59,124 nt of DNA from Candidatus Fermentithermobacillaceae bacterium. Lineage in GTDB: Bacteria > Bacillota > Sulfobacillia > Fermentithermobacillales > DUSS01. A model generated the notes under the pieces. It was given only the letters and a program-made list of their open reading frames with translations, did no database searches and was not told the origin of the DNA. The stretch covers positions 1 through 59,124 of the forward strand of contig DYEQ01000015.1 in assembly GCA_020725645.1 (NCBI GenBank), in the 5' to 3' direction. Shown here in pieces: positions 52,292 through 59,124 of this stretch (position 1 is the stretch's first letter; each line of letters opens with the position of its first letter). A program made the position numbers and the translations under genes.

Positions 52292-53767
52292 CTAGCTACG
52301 ACCTCGCCGGGACCGCAGCACCACCACCGGCACACCCACTATAAGGGCGAGGACCGTCACCCACGGAAGGATCTTAGCCCCGAACACAAAGATTCCCTTC
52401 CACGCGGTGACGAATGCCCCCCAGACTTCCTTCCAGAAGCTCGACCATTGGCTAGATACCGCAATGGCCCCTTCTTCGACGAAACTCACGGACAGCGTAG
52501 ACAGGGCCGACGCGCGTTCAAGGTAGTTGAGCTGTCCCTTCATTGAGTCGATGTCAGCGCGAACCCGCCATAGTTCCGCTTCCACCTGCAGGAGTTCGCC
52601 TACGGTCTTGGCCTCTCCCATTATCTGAATGAGCCGCGCTTCCTGAGCTTCCTTGGCTCTCACCCTGGCAGAAAGGTCGATATACTTTTCGGTGACATCC
52701 TGGGCCGACTCGCTCTGGTCGACGAGTCTCCCTAGAGTTCCGATATCCTGCATCGTCCTGGTAAGGTTTTCCGCCGGAACCCTCCCGACCAGGTAGGCGC
52801 TGGCGTTTCTCTTCGTCGCAGCATCCCCTGTCACAAGGGAACACGATTCCACGTACCCACCCGAACCCTCGATTATCCTGCACGCACGGTCCAGGGCGTC
52901 TCTCACGCCACCCCTTGATACTGACAGAGTCATCCTGGCGTTTCTGATTATTCTCCGCTGGGTAACCGGCATTGCCGCAGAGTAGACATCTTCGCCTTTC
53001 GCCCCAGGCGGGGGAGCTTCACCCGGTCCCGGCACGGTCGGCTGCGTTGCGCCCATGACCGTAGTAGGGGATTTCTTGGTATTATCCGCCGTTAAAGCAC
53101 TCTCCGAAGTCGGGGTACCCCCGCCTTCGTCCCCGCCACCGATACCGGGCGGCGGAAGTTTGTCGGCGTCGCCAGCTCCCGGAGCACGGGTAACCCCCTT
53201 CCCCAAGCTTTCACCAACTTGATATTTCGGCAGGCCCGTCCTTTGCGCCACCAGATCTCGAATGATTCCGAATGAACCCAGAAGTATCAGCATGACAAGG
53301 GCCCCGGCGAGGGCAGGCATGGCCCAGGACAGTTTGGGATGCCTCATCCGCCCGAACCAGCGTTGCCAAAAGCTCCGGCCCGCCCCGGCACCAGCTACGG
53401 GCACCTCGTGACGGTCAGTACCAGCCACGGGAACCTCGCGATGGCCAGCCCTGGCCGGTCCCGGTGTACCTACCGGTTGCTGAGTCTGCGCAGCGACGAT
53501 GGGAACCTCAGTACGGCCAGAACCGGCGGCGGACGGAACGCTCTTTCGCGCTCCTCTTATTACCATCATGATGCCTTCGTGAAGGTCAGGTGGCACATCG
53601 GCCTCGACGAGCTCCGAAAAAGCTTTACGGATGTTTGCCATCTCCCCAAGGAGCTTTCGACACGATTCGCACTCCTTGATGTGCTCTTCGACGGCCGCCC
53701 TTTCCGCGGGCGAGACCTGTCCGTCGATGTAGCACGACAGGAGCACGACAATGTCGTCACACCTCAC
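52292..53767 (-). CDS. Membrane anti-sigma factor with zf-HC2 and DUF4349 domains
   Basis: A 491-aa protein. The N-terminal zinc-binding anti-sigma domain has the H-x3-C-x2-C motif (EEHIKECESCRKLL). A transmembrane segment follows (about 155-178), then a long polar linker. The extracellular DUF4349 domain (ARMTLSVSRGGVRDALDRA to LSTLSVSFVEEG) contains a coiled-coil helical hairpin, and a C-terminal transmembrane helix closes the protein. It overlaps the sigma gene by 4 bp, the usual sign of a cognate pair. It should hold the sigma factor inactive until an envelope signal arrives. Confidence 0.9.
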   Translation of the reverse strand: MRCDDIVVLLSCYIDGQVSPAERAAVEEHIKECESCRKLLGEMANIRKAFSELVEADVPPDLHEGIMMVIRGARKSVPSAAGSGRTEVPIVAAQTQQPVGTPGPARAGHREVPVAGTDRHEVPVAGAGAGRSFWQRWFGRMRHPKLSWAMPALAGALVMLILLGSFGIIRDLVAQRTGLPKYQVGESLGKGVTRAPGAGDADKLPPPGIGGGDEGGGTPTSESALTADNTKKSPTTVMGATQPTVPGPGEAPPPGAKGEDVYSAAMPVTQRRIIRNARMTLSVSRGGVRDALDRACRIIEGSGGYVESCSLVTGDAATKRNASAYLVGRVPAENLTRTMQDIGTLGRLVDQSESAQDVTEKYIDLSARVRAKEAQEARLIQIMGEAKTVGELLQVEAELWRVRADIDSMKGQLNYLERASALSTLSVSFVEEGAIAVSSQWSSFWKEVWGAFVTAWKGIFVFGAKILPWVTVLALIVGVPVVVLRSRRGRS

Positions 53768-54585
53768 TTGCCTTCCCTCCCTTCACCGGCGTCATGAGGT
53801 TTGACGACGCTGCCCGGAATTTGTTCCGAAGACTCTTCGTTGACCGAAGGACTCGCCGTTACCTGGCGATCTGCCGGTCCGCCCGCCGAGGCCTTCGGTC
53901 GACCCTCAAGCGGTGTTTCGGGTTCACTCCGAACCTTTTTCCAGTTCCCAGTAGGCGCCGTGGTCGCTGTGGACCCTGGGCATGGTCTTCCAGATCCGCT
54001 CAAAAGCTTTTTCAAGGCCCACCTGGCCCTGGCAAGCCTTGACTTGACGGTACCCATGGTAACGCCCGTGATCTCCGAGATTTCCTCGTAGCTTAGCCCC
54101 TTTATATGCGCGAGTACCAGCATAGTTCTGTGTTCGGGGGAAAGATCCCTGAGAACTTCGGCGATCTTTTCCATGAACACCCGGGACTCGACCTCGTCTT
54201 CGACGGAAGGGCCTTTCTGGGGAACCTGGAGAGGCACGTCCCTATCCAAATACGGCGCGTCCAGAGAATAGGACCAGCTCTTCTGTCGCTCCCTGATGGC
54301 GTCCACGCACAAGTTCACCGCTACGCGGTAAAGCCAGGTAGAAAAAGCTGAGTCGCCCCGGAAATTGGGGAGTTTCTCATAGACCCTGAGGAAAACCTCC
54401 TGGACAACGTCTCTGGCATCCTCGGGATGCAGGAGCGTACGCAGGGCGAGATTGTATACCTGCTTCTCGTACCTGGTGACGATGGCTTCGAAAGCCCCGT
54501 CATCACCTTGGGAAGCCCGTTTTACGAGTTCCAGGTCATCGGGCAAACCCACAGACTCACTCTCCTCCGGAGACTCTCCAGACAT
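53764..54585 (-). CDS. ECF RNA polymerase sigma factor (SigW/RpoE-like)
   Basis: A ~273-aa ECF sigma factor. Region 2 is FEAIVTRYEKQVYNLALRTL with DARDVVQEVFLRVYEKL, and region 4 is LSYEEISEITGVTMGTVKSR followed by LARARWALKKLL. The ~75-residue Pro/Ser/Glu-rich C-terminal tail is unusual. I chose the ATG at 54585 because it lies just after the aspS stop; the frame stays open upstream inside aspS. Controlled by the overlapping anti-sigma gene. Confidence 0.93.
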   Translation of the reverse strand: MSGESPEESESVGLPDDLELVKRASQGDDGAFEAIVTRYEKQVYNLALRTLLHPEDARDVVQEVFLRVYEKLPNFRGDSAFSTWLYRVAVNLCVDAIRERQKSWSYSLDAPYLDRDVPLQVPQKGPSVEDEVESRVFMEKIAEVLRDLSPEHRTMLVLAHIKGLSYEEISEITGVTMGTVKSRLARARWALKKLLSGSGRPCPGSTATTAPTGNWKKVRSEPETPLEGRPKASAGGPADRQVTASPSVNEESSEQIPGSVVKPHDAGEGREGK

Positions 54586-54593
54586 GGTTGGGC

Positions 54594-56492
54594 TCAGTCG
54601 CTCGGGCCCGATCTTCCCGCATCCGGCTTCTTTATCTCTAGCCCCAGCTCTTCGAGTTTCTCCCGGTCGATGGGGGCTGGCGCATCGGTCATGACGCACG
54701 TGCCGCTCGAGGTCTTAGGAAAAGCGATGACCTCCCGGATAGTTTCCGCACCGGCCATCATCATAACGAGCCGGTCCATCCCGAAGGCGATCCCTCCGTG
54801 CGGCGGCGCCCCGTATTCGAACGCCTCCAGGAGAAAACCAAACCTTTTCCTGGCCTCTTCTTCATTCAATCCCAGAACTCTAAATACCTTCTCCTGAACA
54901 TCCCTTCTGTGAATACGTATGGACCCGGAAGCCAGTTCGACCCCGTTCAGGACCACGTCGTAAGACCGGGCGCGGATAGCTCCCCGGTCGGTTCGGGCGA
55001 GCTCCTCGAACCGCTCCAGATCCTCCGGGACCGGACTGGTGAACGGGTGATGCGCCGCTTCCCACTCTCCCGTATCCTCGTTGACTTTGAGGAGCGGAAA
55101 CTCCGTGACCCATAAGAAGGCGCTCGACTCTTTTGGGATCATCCCGAGCATGCGACCGAGATCCAGCCTCATCTTGCCCAGTGCTTCGCAAGCTGGCACG
55201 TCTTCGCCAGCTACGCACAGGACCAGATCGCCGGTGACGGCGCCGGACATCTCCCTCACTCGCTCGAGCTCGCTCTCCGACAGGAATTTCCGGGCCGGCG
55301 ACCTCACCTCTCCGTCAAGATATGCCAGGGTGATGAGGCCCTTTGCCCCGTATTCCTTGGCCTTTTCAACCAGAGCATCGACCTGGCTTCTGGACATCCC
55401 CGCCTGTCCCGCCGCGACGAGAGCCTTGACACGTCCGCCGCGCCCGAGGACGTCAGCTACCACCTTGAATTGGGTGCCTCGAAAAGCTTCGGTGACGTCA
55501 TGTATCTCCATGCCGAACCTGATGTCGGGCTTATCTGTTCCGTAGCGAGCCATAGCTTCCCGGTAGGTTGTGCGCGGGAATGGGACGGGAAGGGTCACCC
55601 CTAAAACGGTCTCCCACATATATCCCAATAGCCCCTCGACCAGCGAGAACACTTCCTCCTCGCCGGCGAAGGACATTTCTATGTCTATTTGAGTGAACTC
55701 CGGCTGCCTGTCAGCTCGTAGGTCCTCGTCCCGGAAACACCTGTTGATCTGGAAGTACTTGTCCACCCCTGCGACCATCAGAAGCTGTTTGAATAGTTGG
55801 GGCGACTGGGCCAGGGCGAAGAACTTTCCCGGTGCGTTCCTCACGGGAACCACGTAGTCGCGGGCACCTTCCGGCGTGCTCCTGGTCATCATAGGGGTTT
55901 CTATCTCCCAGAAACCGAGGCTGGAAAGGTAGTCCCGCACGGCCTTCACGGCGCGGTGCCGGAGTTCGAGGTTTCGCAACATGGGGTACCGGCGAAGATC
56001 GAGGTACCTGTACTTGAGCCTGAGATTCTCGTCGGCATTGGCGTTATCCTGGATATAGAAGGGAGGCGTCTTCGCAGTGTTCAAAATGTGAATTCGGACG
56101 GCCTCCACCTCGATTTCACCGGTGGGAAGGGCGGGATTGACGTTCTCCGGCGACCTCCTGGTAACCGTTCCCTCTATAGCTACTACGTATTCGGACCTAA
56201 GGAGTTCGGCGGCGGAAAATGCTTGAGCACCCCTATCGCGGGAGCTCACTACCTGAACGATTCCGGTCCTGTCGGCCAGATCGATGAATATGAGTTCCCC
56301 GAGGTCCCTTCGCCTCCGGACCCAGCCCATGAGCACTACGGACTTCCCGGCGTCCTCGACACGCAACTCACCGCAATAATGGGTCCTCCTTAAGTCACCC
56401 AGGTCTTCGAGGGCAAGTCGAGCTTCAGTTCGCGGCTCGCCGATCTGTTCCACTTTCCCGCTCCCGGGGCTCTGTTCGATTCTCTCGCCCAT
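54594..56492 (-). CDS. aspS: Aspartyl-tRNA synthetase
   Basis: A class II synthetase of bacterial type, ~632 aa from the ATG at 56492 (MGERIEQSPG), which has GGGGG 6 nt upstream; the frame opens earlier inside hisS. An OB-fold anticodon domain (VVLMGWVRRRRDLGELIFIDL), motif 2 (FRDEDLRADRQPEFTQID), a GAD insertion domain and motif 3 (GGIAFGMDRLVMMM) are seen. About 35 polar residues precede the usual N-terminus. It lies 38 bp after hisS, the common hisS-aspS operon. Confidence 0.96.
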   Translation of the reverse strand: MGERIEQSPGSGKVEQIGEPRTEARLALEDLGDLRRTHYCGELRVEDAGKSVVLMGWVRRRRDLGELIFIDLADRTGIVQVVSSRDRGAQAFSAAELLRSEYVVAIEGTVTRRSPENVNPALPTGEIEVEAVRIHILNTAKTPPFYIQDNANADENLRLKYRYLDLRRYPMLRNLELRHRAVKAVRDYLSSLGFWEIETPMMTRSTPEGARDYVVPVRNAPGKFFALAQSPQLFKQLLMVAGVDKYFQINRCFRDEDLRADRQPEFTQIDIEMSFAGEEEVFSLVEGLLGYMWETVLGVTLPVPFPRTTYREAMARYGTDKPDIRFGMEIHDVTEAFRGTQFKVVADVLGRGGRVKALVAAGQAGMSRSQVDALVEKAKEYGAKGLITLAYLDGEVRSPARKFLSESELERVREMSGAVTGDLVLCVAGEDVPACEALGKMRLDLGRMLGMIPKESSAFLWVTEFPLLKVNEDTGEWEAAHHPFTSPVPEDLERFEELARTDRGAIRARSYDVVLNGVELASGSIRIHRRDVQEKVFRVLGLNEEEARKRFGFLLEAFEYGAPPHGGIAFGMDRLVMMMAGAETIREVIAFPKTSSGTCVMTDAPAPIDREKLEELGLEIKKPDAGRSGPSD

Positions 56493-56530
56493 GTCGATCC
56501 CCCTGTTCCGAGCATCTATACATGCACGTC

Positions 56531-57793
56531 TTAACGTTGACGTAGAGACAGCATTTCTTCTTCCATTCTTTCGAGCCGTACTTCCCTCTGCCATCCCTCG
56601 TCCATCGACCGGACGGTCGCGACTCCCCTCGCTGCCTCTTCGGGGCCGAGGAGTACTGCGTAGCGAGCTTCATACCGTGACGCCTGCTTCATCTGAGCTT
56701 TCAAGCTGCGCCCGAGCTGGTCGAAGTCAGCTCTAACCCCTGCTGCCCGCAGCCGGTTGGCGATTTCCAGGGCGCCACACGCGAGAGCGTCATCCACGTA
56801 GCATACGAAACAGTCCAGCCTTTCCCAACCCTGCGGTGGGTTCTTTCCTTTTTCCACGGCCATGAGCAGCCTTTCGAGTCCTATGGCAAATCCTACACCA
56901 GGAACGGATGGACCACCCAGCGCCTCGACCAATCCGTCGTATCGACCCCCACCCAGGATGGCGTCCTGGGCACCCAGCGGGGGCCATTTAACCTCAAACA
57001 CGGTCCGGGTGTAGTAATCCAACCCTCTGACCAGTGACGGGTCTATCCGGTAAGTCATCCCCATGCCGGTTAGGAGCTTCCCGAGCGTCTCAAAATGCTC
57101 TTTGCACCCGGCGCAAAGGTAATCGAACATCGATGGAGCTCCGGCCAGAATCGCCCGGCATGTTTCGTTCTTGCAGTCCAGCACACGAAGGGGATTTCTT
57201 CCGAGCCTCCTCCGGCAGTCGTCGCATAGGTCAGCTTCGCGGGCTCCGAGATACTCCGTAAGGGCCTTACGGTACCCTTCTCTGCATCCGGGACATCCTA
57301 TGCTGTTCAGGTGCAGCGTCGTCTCGGTGAGCCCCAGGGTGTTGCAGATTTCGATGGCGAGGAAAATCACTTCGGCATCGCACAGAGGAGAAGAAGAGCC
57401 CAGAAGCTCGGCCCCATACTGCACAAACTCTCGATATCGCCCTGCCTGGGGCTTTTCGTAGCGGAACATCGGTCCTATGTAATAGACCTTGACCGGTTGA
57501 GGTCCGGAATGAAGCCCGTTCTCGATATATGCGCGGCCGACGGGAGCTGTCCCTTCCGGTCTCAGCGTAAGGCTTCTACCGGCCCTGTCTTTAAACGTGT
57601 ACATCTCCTTCTCCACGATATCGGTGGTCTCGCCGACGGTGCGGGTGAAAAGCTCGGTGTGCTCGAAAATGGGAGTACGGATTTCCCGGTAATTGAACCG
57701 TTCCGAAATATCTCGAAGGACTTTCTCGACTTGAAGCCACTTGCCGGTTTCCGCAGGAAGCCGGTCTTCCGTACCTTTGGGACGTGAGATCAT
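56531..57793 (-). CDS. hisS: Histidyl-tRNA synthetase
   Basis: A class II synthetase of 420 aa from the ATG at 57793 (MISRPKGTEDRLP), with GGAGGTGA upstream. Motif 1 region FNYREIRTPIFEHTELF, motif 2 TLRPEGTAPVGRAYIEN with FRYEKPQAGRYREF, HisA LDYYTRTVFEV, and motif 3 VGFAIGLERLLMA are all seen. A cysteine-rich zinc-like stretch (CPGCREG, CDDCRRR, CAGC) occurs mid-protein, common in Clostridia-type HisRS. No T-box leader was found upstream. Confidence 0.97.
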   Translation of the reverse strand: MISRPKGTEDRLPAETGKWLQVEKVLRDISERFNYREIRTPIFEHTELFTRTVGETTDIVEKEMYTFKDRAGRSLTLRPEGTAPVGRAYIENGLHSGPQPVKVYYIGPMFRYEKPQAGRYREFVQYGAELLGSSSPLCDAEVIFLAIEICNTLGLTETTLHLNSIGCPGCREGYRKALTEYLGAREADLCDDCRRRLGRNPLRVLDCKNETCRAILAGAPSMFDYLCAGCKEHFETLGKLLTGMGMTYRIDPSLVRGLDYYTRTVFEVKWPPLGAQDAILGGGRYDGLVEALGGPSVPGVGFAIGLERLLMAVEKGKNPPQGWERLDCFVCYVDDALACGALEIANRLRAAGVRADFDQLGRSLKAQMKQASRYEARYAVLLGPEEAARGVATVRSMDEGWQREVRLERMEEEMLSLRQR

Positions 57794-58011
57794 CGCGCTC
57801 ACCTCCGAGCTTTCTTTAGCTTGTCGCACCGGGCCCTAGCAGGTCACCGCCAGGTCCGTCGTCCGCACTTCACGAACCACCGCAGCTGCCCGGCCAGTGA
57901 TATGTTTTCCGCCACGTGCGCATCGTGCGTTCATACCACTAGCCGCAGGCCGCCAGGCGCTACCCGCCTCCAGGCGAGGCCGGGTCTACCTCTAGAAATT
58001 CAGACAAAGGC

Positions 58012-58629
58012 TTAAACGAACGGGTTATGCACCTTCTCGTGTCCGATGGTGGTGGTCTCTCCGTGCCCAGGATAGACCACCGTGTCATCGGGAAGCAGGA
58101 AGAGTTTCCCCGCAATGCTGTCCCGGAGGTCGGTCAGGCTGCCGCCGGGAAGGTCGGTCCGCCCGACTCCCTCGAGGAACAGAGTGTCTCCGGAAAACAG
58201 GGTGCCTTGGCGGTAGAGGCATATGCTGCCCGGGGTGTGTCCGGGGGTTTCGAGAACCTTGAAGAGAAGCTCCCCTACCTTCACCAGGTCGGATTCATTG
58301 AGGACACCGTCCGGGCGGATTCCCGCTGCGTTCTTCGAGTTCATACGCGGCCTAATCCAATCGGGGTTCTCCAAAAGTCCGGCATCGCCCCTCCCTACCA
58401 GGACCTCCGCGCCTGTCTTCTCCTTGAGTTCCGCAACCGCCCCCGTATGGTCAAAGTGCGCGTGGGTGAGGACGATCTTCTCCACGTTAGCTCCTTCTTT
58501 TCTCAAGGCGTCCAGGATCACCCCGGCATCCCCGCCGGGATCGATCACCATGCAGGACCCGGATCTTTCGTCCACCACCACGTAGCAGTTGGTCTCAATT
58601 GGACCTACCGTTAGAGAAACGATCTTCAT
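58012..58629 (-). CDS. Metallo-beta-lactamase-fold hydrolase (glyoxalase II-like)
   Basis: A 205-aa MBL hydrolase. The metal motif is THAHFDHTGAV (55-65), with GHTPGSICL, SGDTLF and GHGETTTI. It is shorter than true glyoxalase II (about 250 aa), and this family is usually found next to dtd and hisS in Clostridia; the substrate may be another thioester or lactone. Transcribed with dtd, 89 bp apart. Confidence 0.93.
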   Translation of the reverse strand: MKIVSLTVGPIETNCYVVVDERSGSCMVIDPGGDAGVILDALRKEGANVEKIVLTHAHFDHTGAVAELKEKTGAEVLVGRGDAGLLENPDWIRPRMNSKNAAGIRPDGVLNESDLVKVGELLFKVLETPGHTPGSICLYRQGTLFSGDTLFLEGVGRTDLPGGSLTDLRDSIAGKLFLLPDDTVVYPGHGETTTIGHEKVHNPFV

Positions 58630-58718
58630 TTGAACACCTCTCCCCGATGGCCGGCGACCAGGGGCATCGCCTTCACGTAACCGCAGGGTGACTGCCGGGA
58701 AGCACTCCGACGCCGAGT

Positions 58719-59124
58719 CTAAAACTCTTTCTTACTTGAGATGAGGATGGTTACCGGCCCGTCGTTGACGAGCTCGACCTTCATGTGAGCTCCGAACTCC
58801 CCCGTCTTCGTAGGCACGCCACGCCGCCTGAGCTCCTCGACGAAAGCTTCGTAGAGCTCCCTGCCCTTTACAGGCTCCATCGCCATGTCAAACCCGGGCC
58901 GCTTCCCCTTCTTCAGGTCACCGAAGAGAGTAAACTGGGAAACAACCAGAGCTTCGCCGCCCACATCCAGCAGGGACAGGTTCATTTTGCCTTGGGCGTC
59001 CGGGAAAACCCTGAGGCCGGCGACTTTCTCCGCCATGTACCTGACGTCTTCCCGGGTATCCTCTTTGCCCACTCCCAGAAGTATAAGAGCGCCCGGGCCT
59101 GTGGCCGCTACTTCCCTGGTGTCC
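58719..59124 (-). CDS. dtd: D-aminoacyl-tRNA deacylase, 5' end beyond window
   Basis: Hydrolyses D-aminoacyl-tRNA, clearing D-amino acids mis-charged on tRNA. The visible 134 codons start mid-protein ([21 protein letters not shown]) and run to the stop; the frame stays open to the window edge, and ~15-20 N-terminal residues lie outside. The catalytic SQFTLFGD and the C-terminal NDGPVT motif are present. Full length in the family is ~150 aa. Confidence 0.94.
   Translation of the reverse strand, partial: DTREVAATGPGALILLGVGKEDTREDVRYMAEKVAGLRVFPDAQGKMNLSLLDVGGEALVVSQFTLFGDLKKGKRPGFDMAMEPVKGRELYEAFVEELRRRGVPTKTGEFGAHMKVELVNDGPVTILISSKKEF

Noticed and set aside
57830-58011. T-box leader upstream of hisS-aspS
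   Set aside because: The conserved GGGTGGNACCGCG-type element and terminator stem were not found on the minus strand.

Overview
The window looks like a chromosomal segment of a Gram-positive, Clostridia-like (Bacillota) thermophile. That is an inference from three things: the housekeeping order dtd - metallo-beta-lactamase hydrolase - hisS - aspS followed by an ECF sigma/anti-sigma pair, strong AGGAGG-type ribosome binding sites with frequent TTG/GTG starts, and a defence gene set (Csa1, Cst-type Cascade, NurA/HerA, a Mig-like glycosylase) typical of thermophiles. I could not compute composition or search databases. No rRNA or tRNA was found.

Layout. 1-10.6 kb: a CRISPR array (seven repeats, cut by the left edge) and a minus-strand cas locus, cas8(cst1)-cas7-cas5-cas3, then a 383-bp gap, then cas1-cas2-cas4-csa1. 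No cas6 is present. 10.9-26.3 kb: one tightly packed minus-strand operon of eight genes: a large unknown protein, a coiled-coil protein, a short Hsp70, a UvrD-like helicase, DrmA helicase, DrmB (DUF1998), a C5-cytosine methyltransferase and a Mig-like T/G mismatch glycosylase. The core is DISARM class 2-like, but the DrmC nuclease is missing and a chaperone-like module is added. 26.8-29.5 kb: two adjacent insertion sequences (ISLre2-like and IS481-like). 29.6-31.2 kb: a MATE exporter. 31.2-37.4 kb: a minus-strand operon of a sigma-like factor, an HTH protein, an ImmA/IrrE metallopeptidase, a NurA-like nuclease and HerA ATPase, preceded by four related repeats; it is a candidate protease-controlled DNA-processing or defence system. 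37.8-59.1 kb: mostly housekeeping: AI-2E transporter, small membrane protein, zinc ribbon, RarA, threonine aldolase, PHP phosphatase, MFS transporter, a decayed stretch, 2-hydroxyacid dehydrogenase, DUF3795, thioredoxin, CoaE, PolA, anti-sigma/sigma, AspS, HisS, MBL hydrolase and a 5'-truncated Dtd.

How the parts fit. The left half is a defence island pairing adaptive immunity with a methylation-based system; the glycosylase probably repairs damage created by the operon's own methyltransferase at high temperature. The HerA/NurA operon carries its own sigma, HTH and protease genes, which suggests damage- or infection-induced control. Across the window, spacers and some gene ends carry imperfect direct repeats about 68-75 bp apart, and several conserved enzymes carry low-complexity insertions, so this genome appears prone to short tandem duplication.
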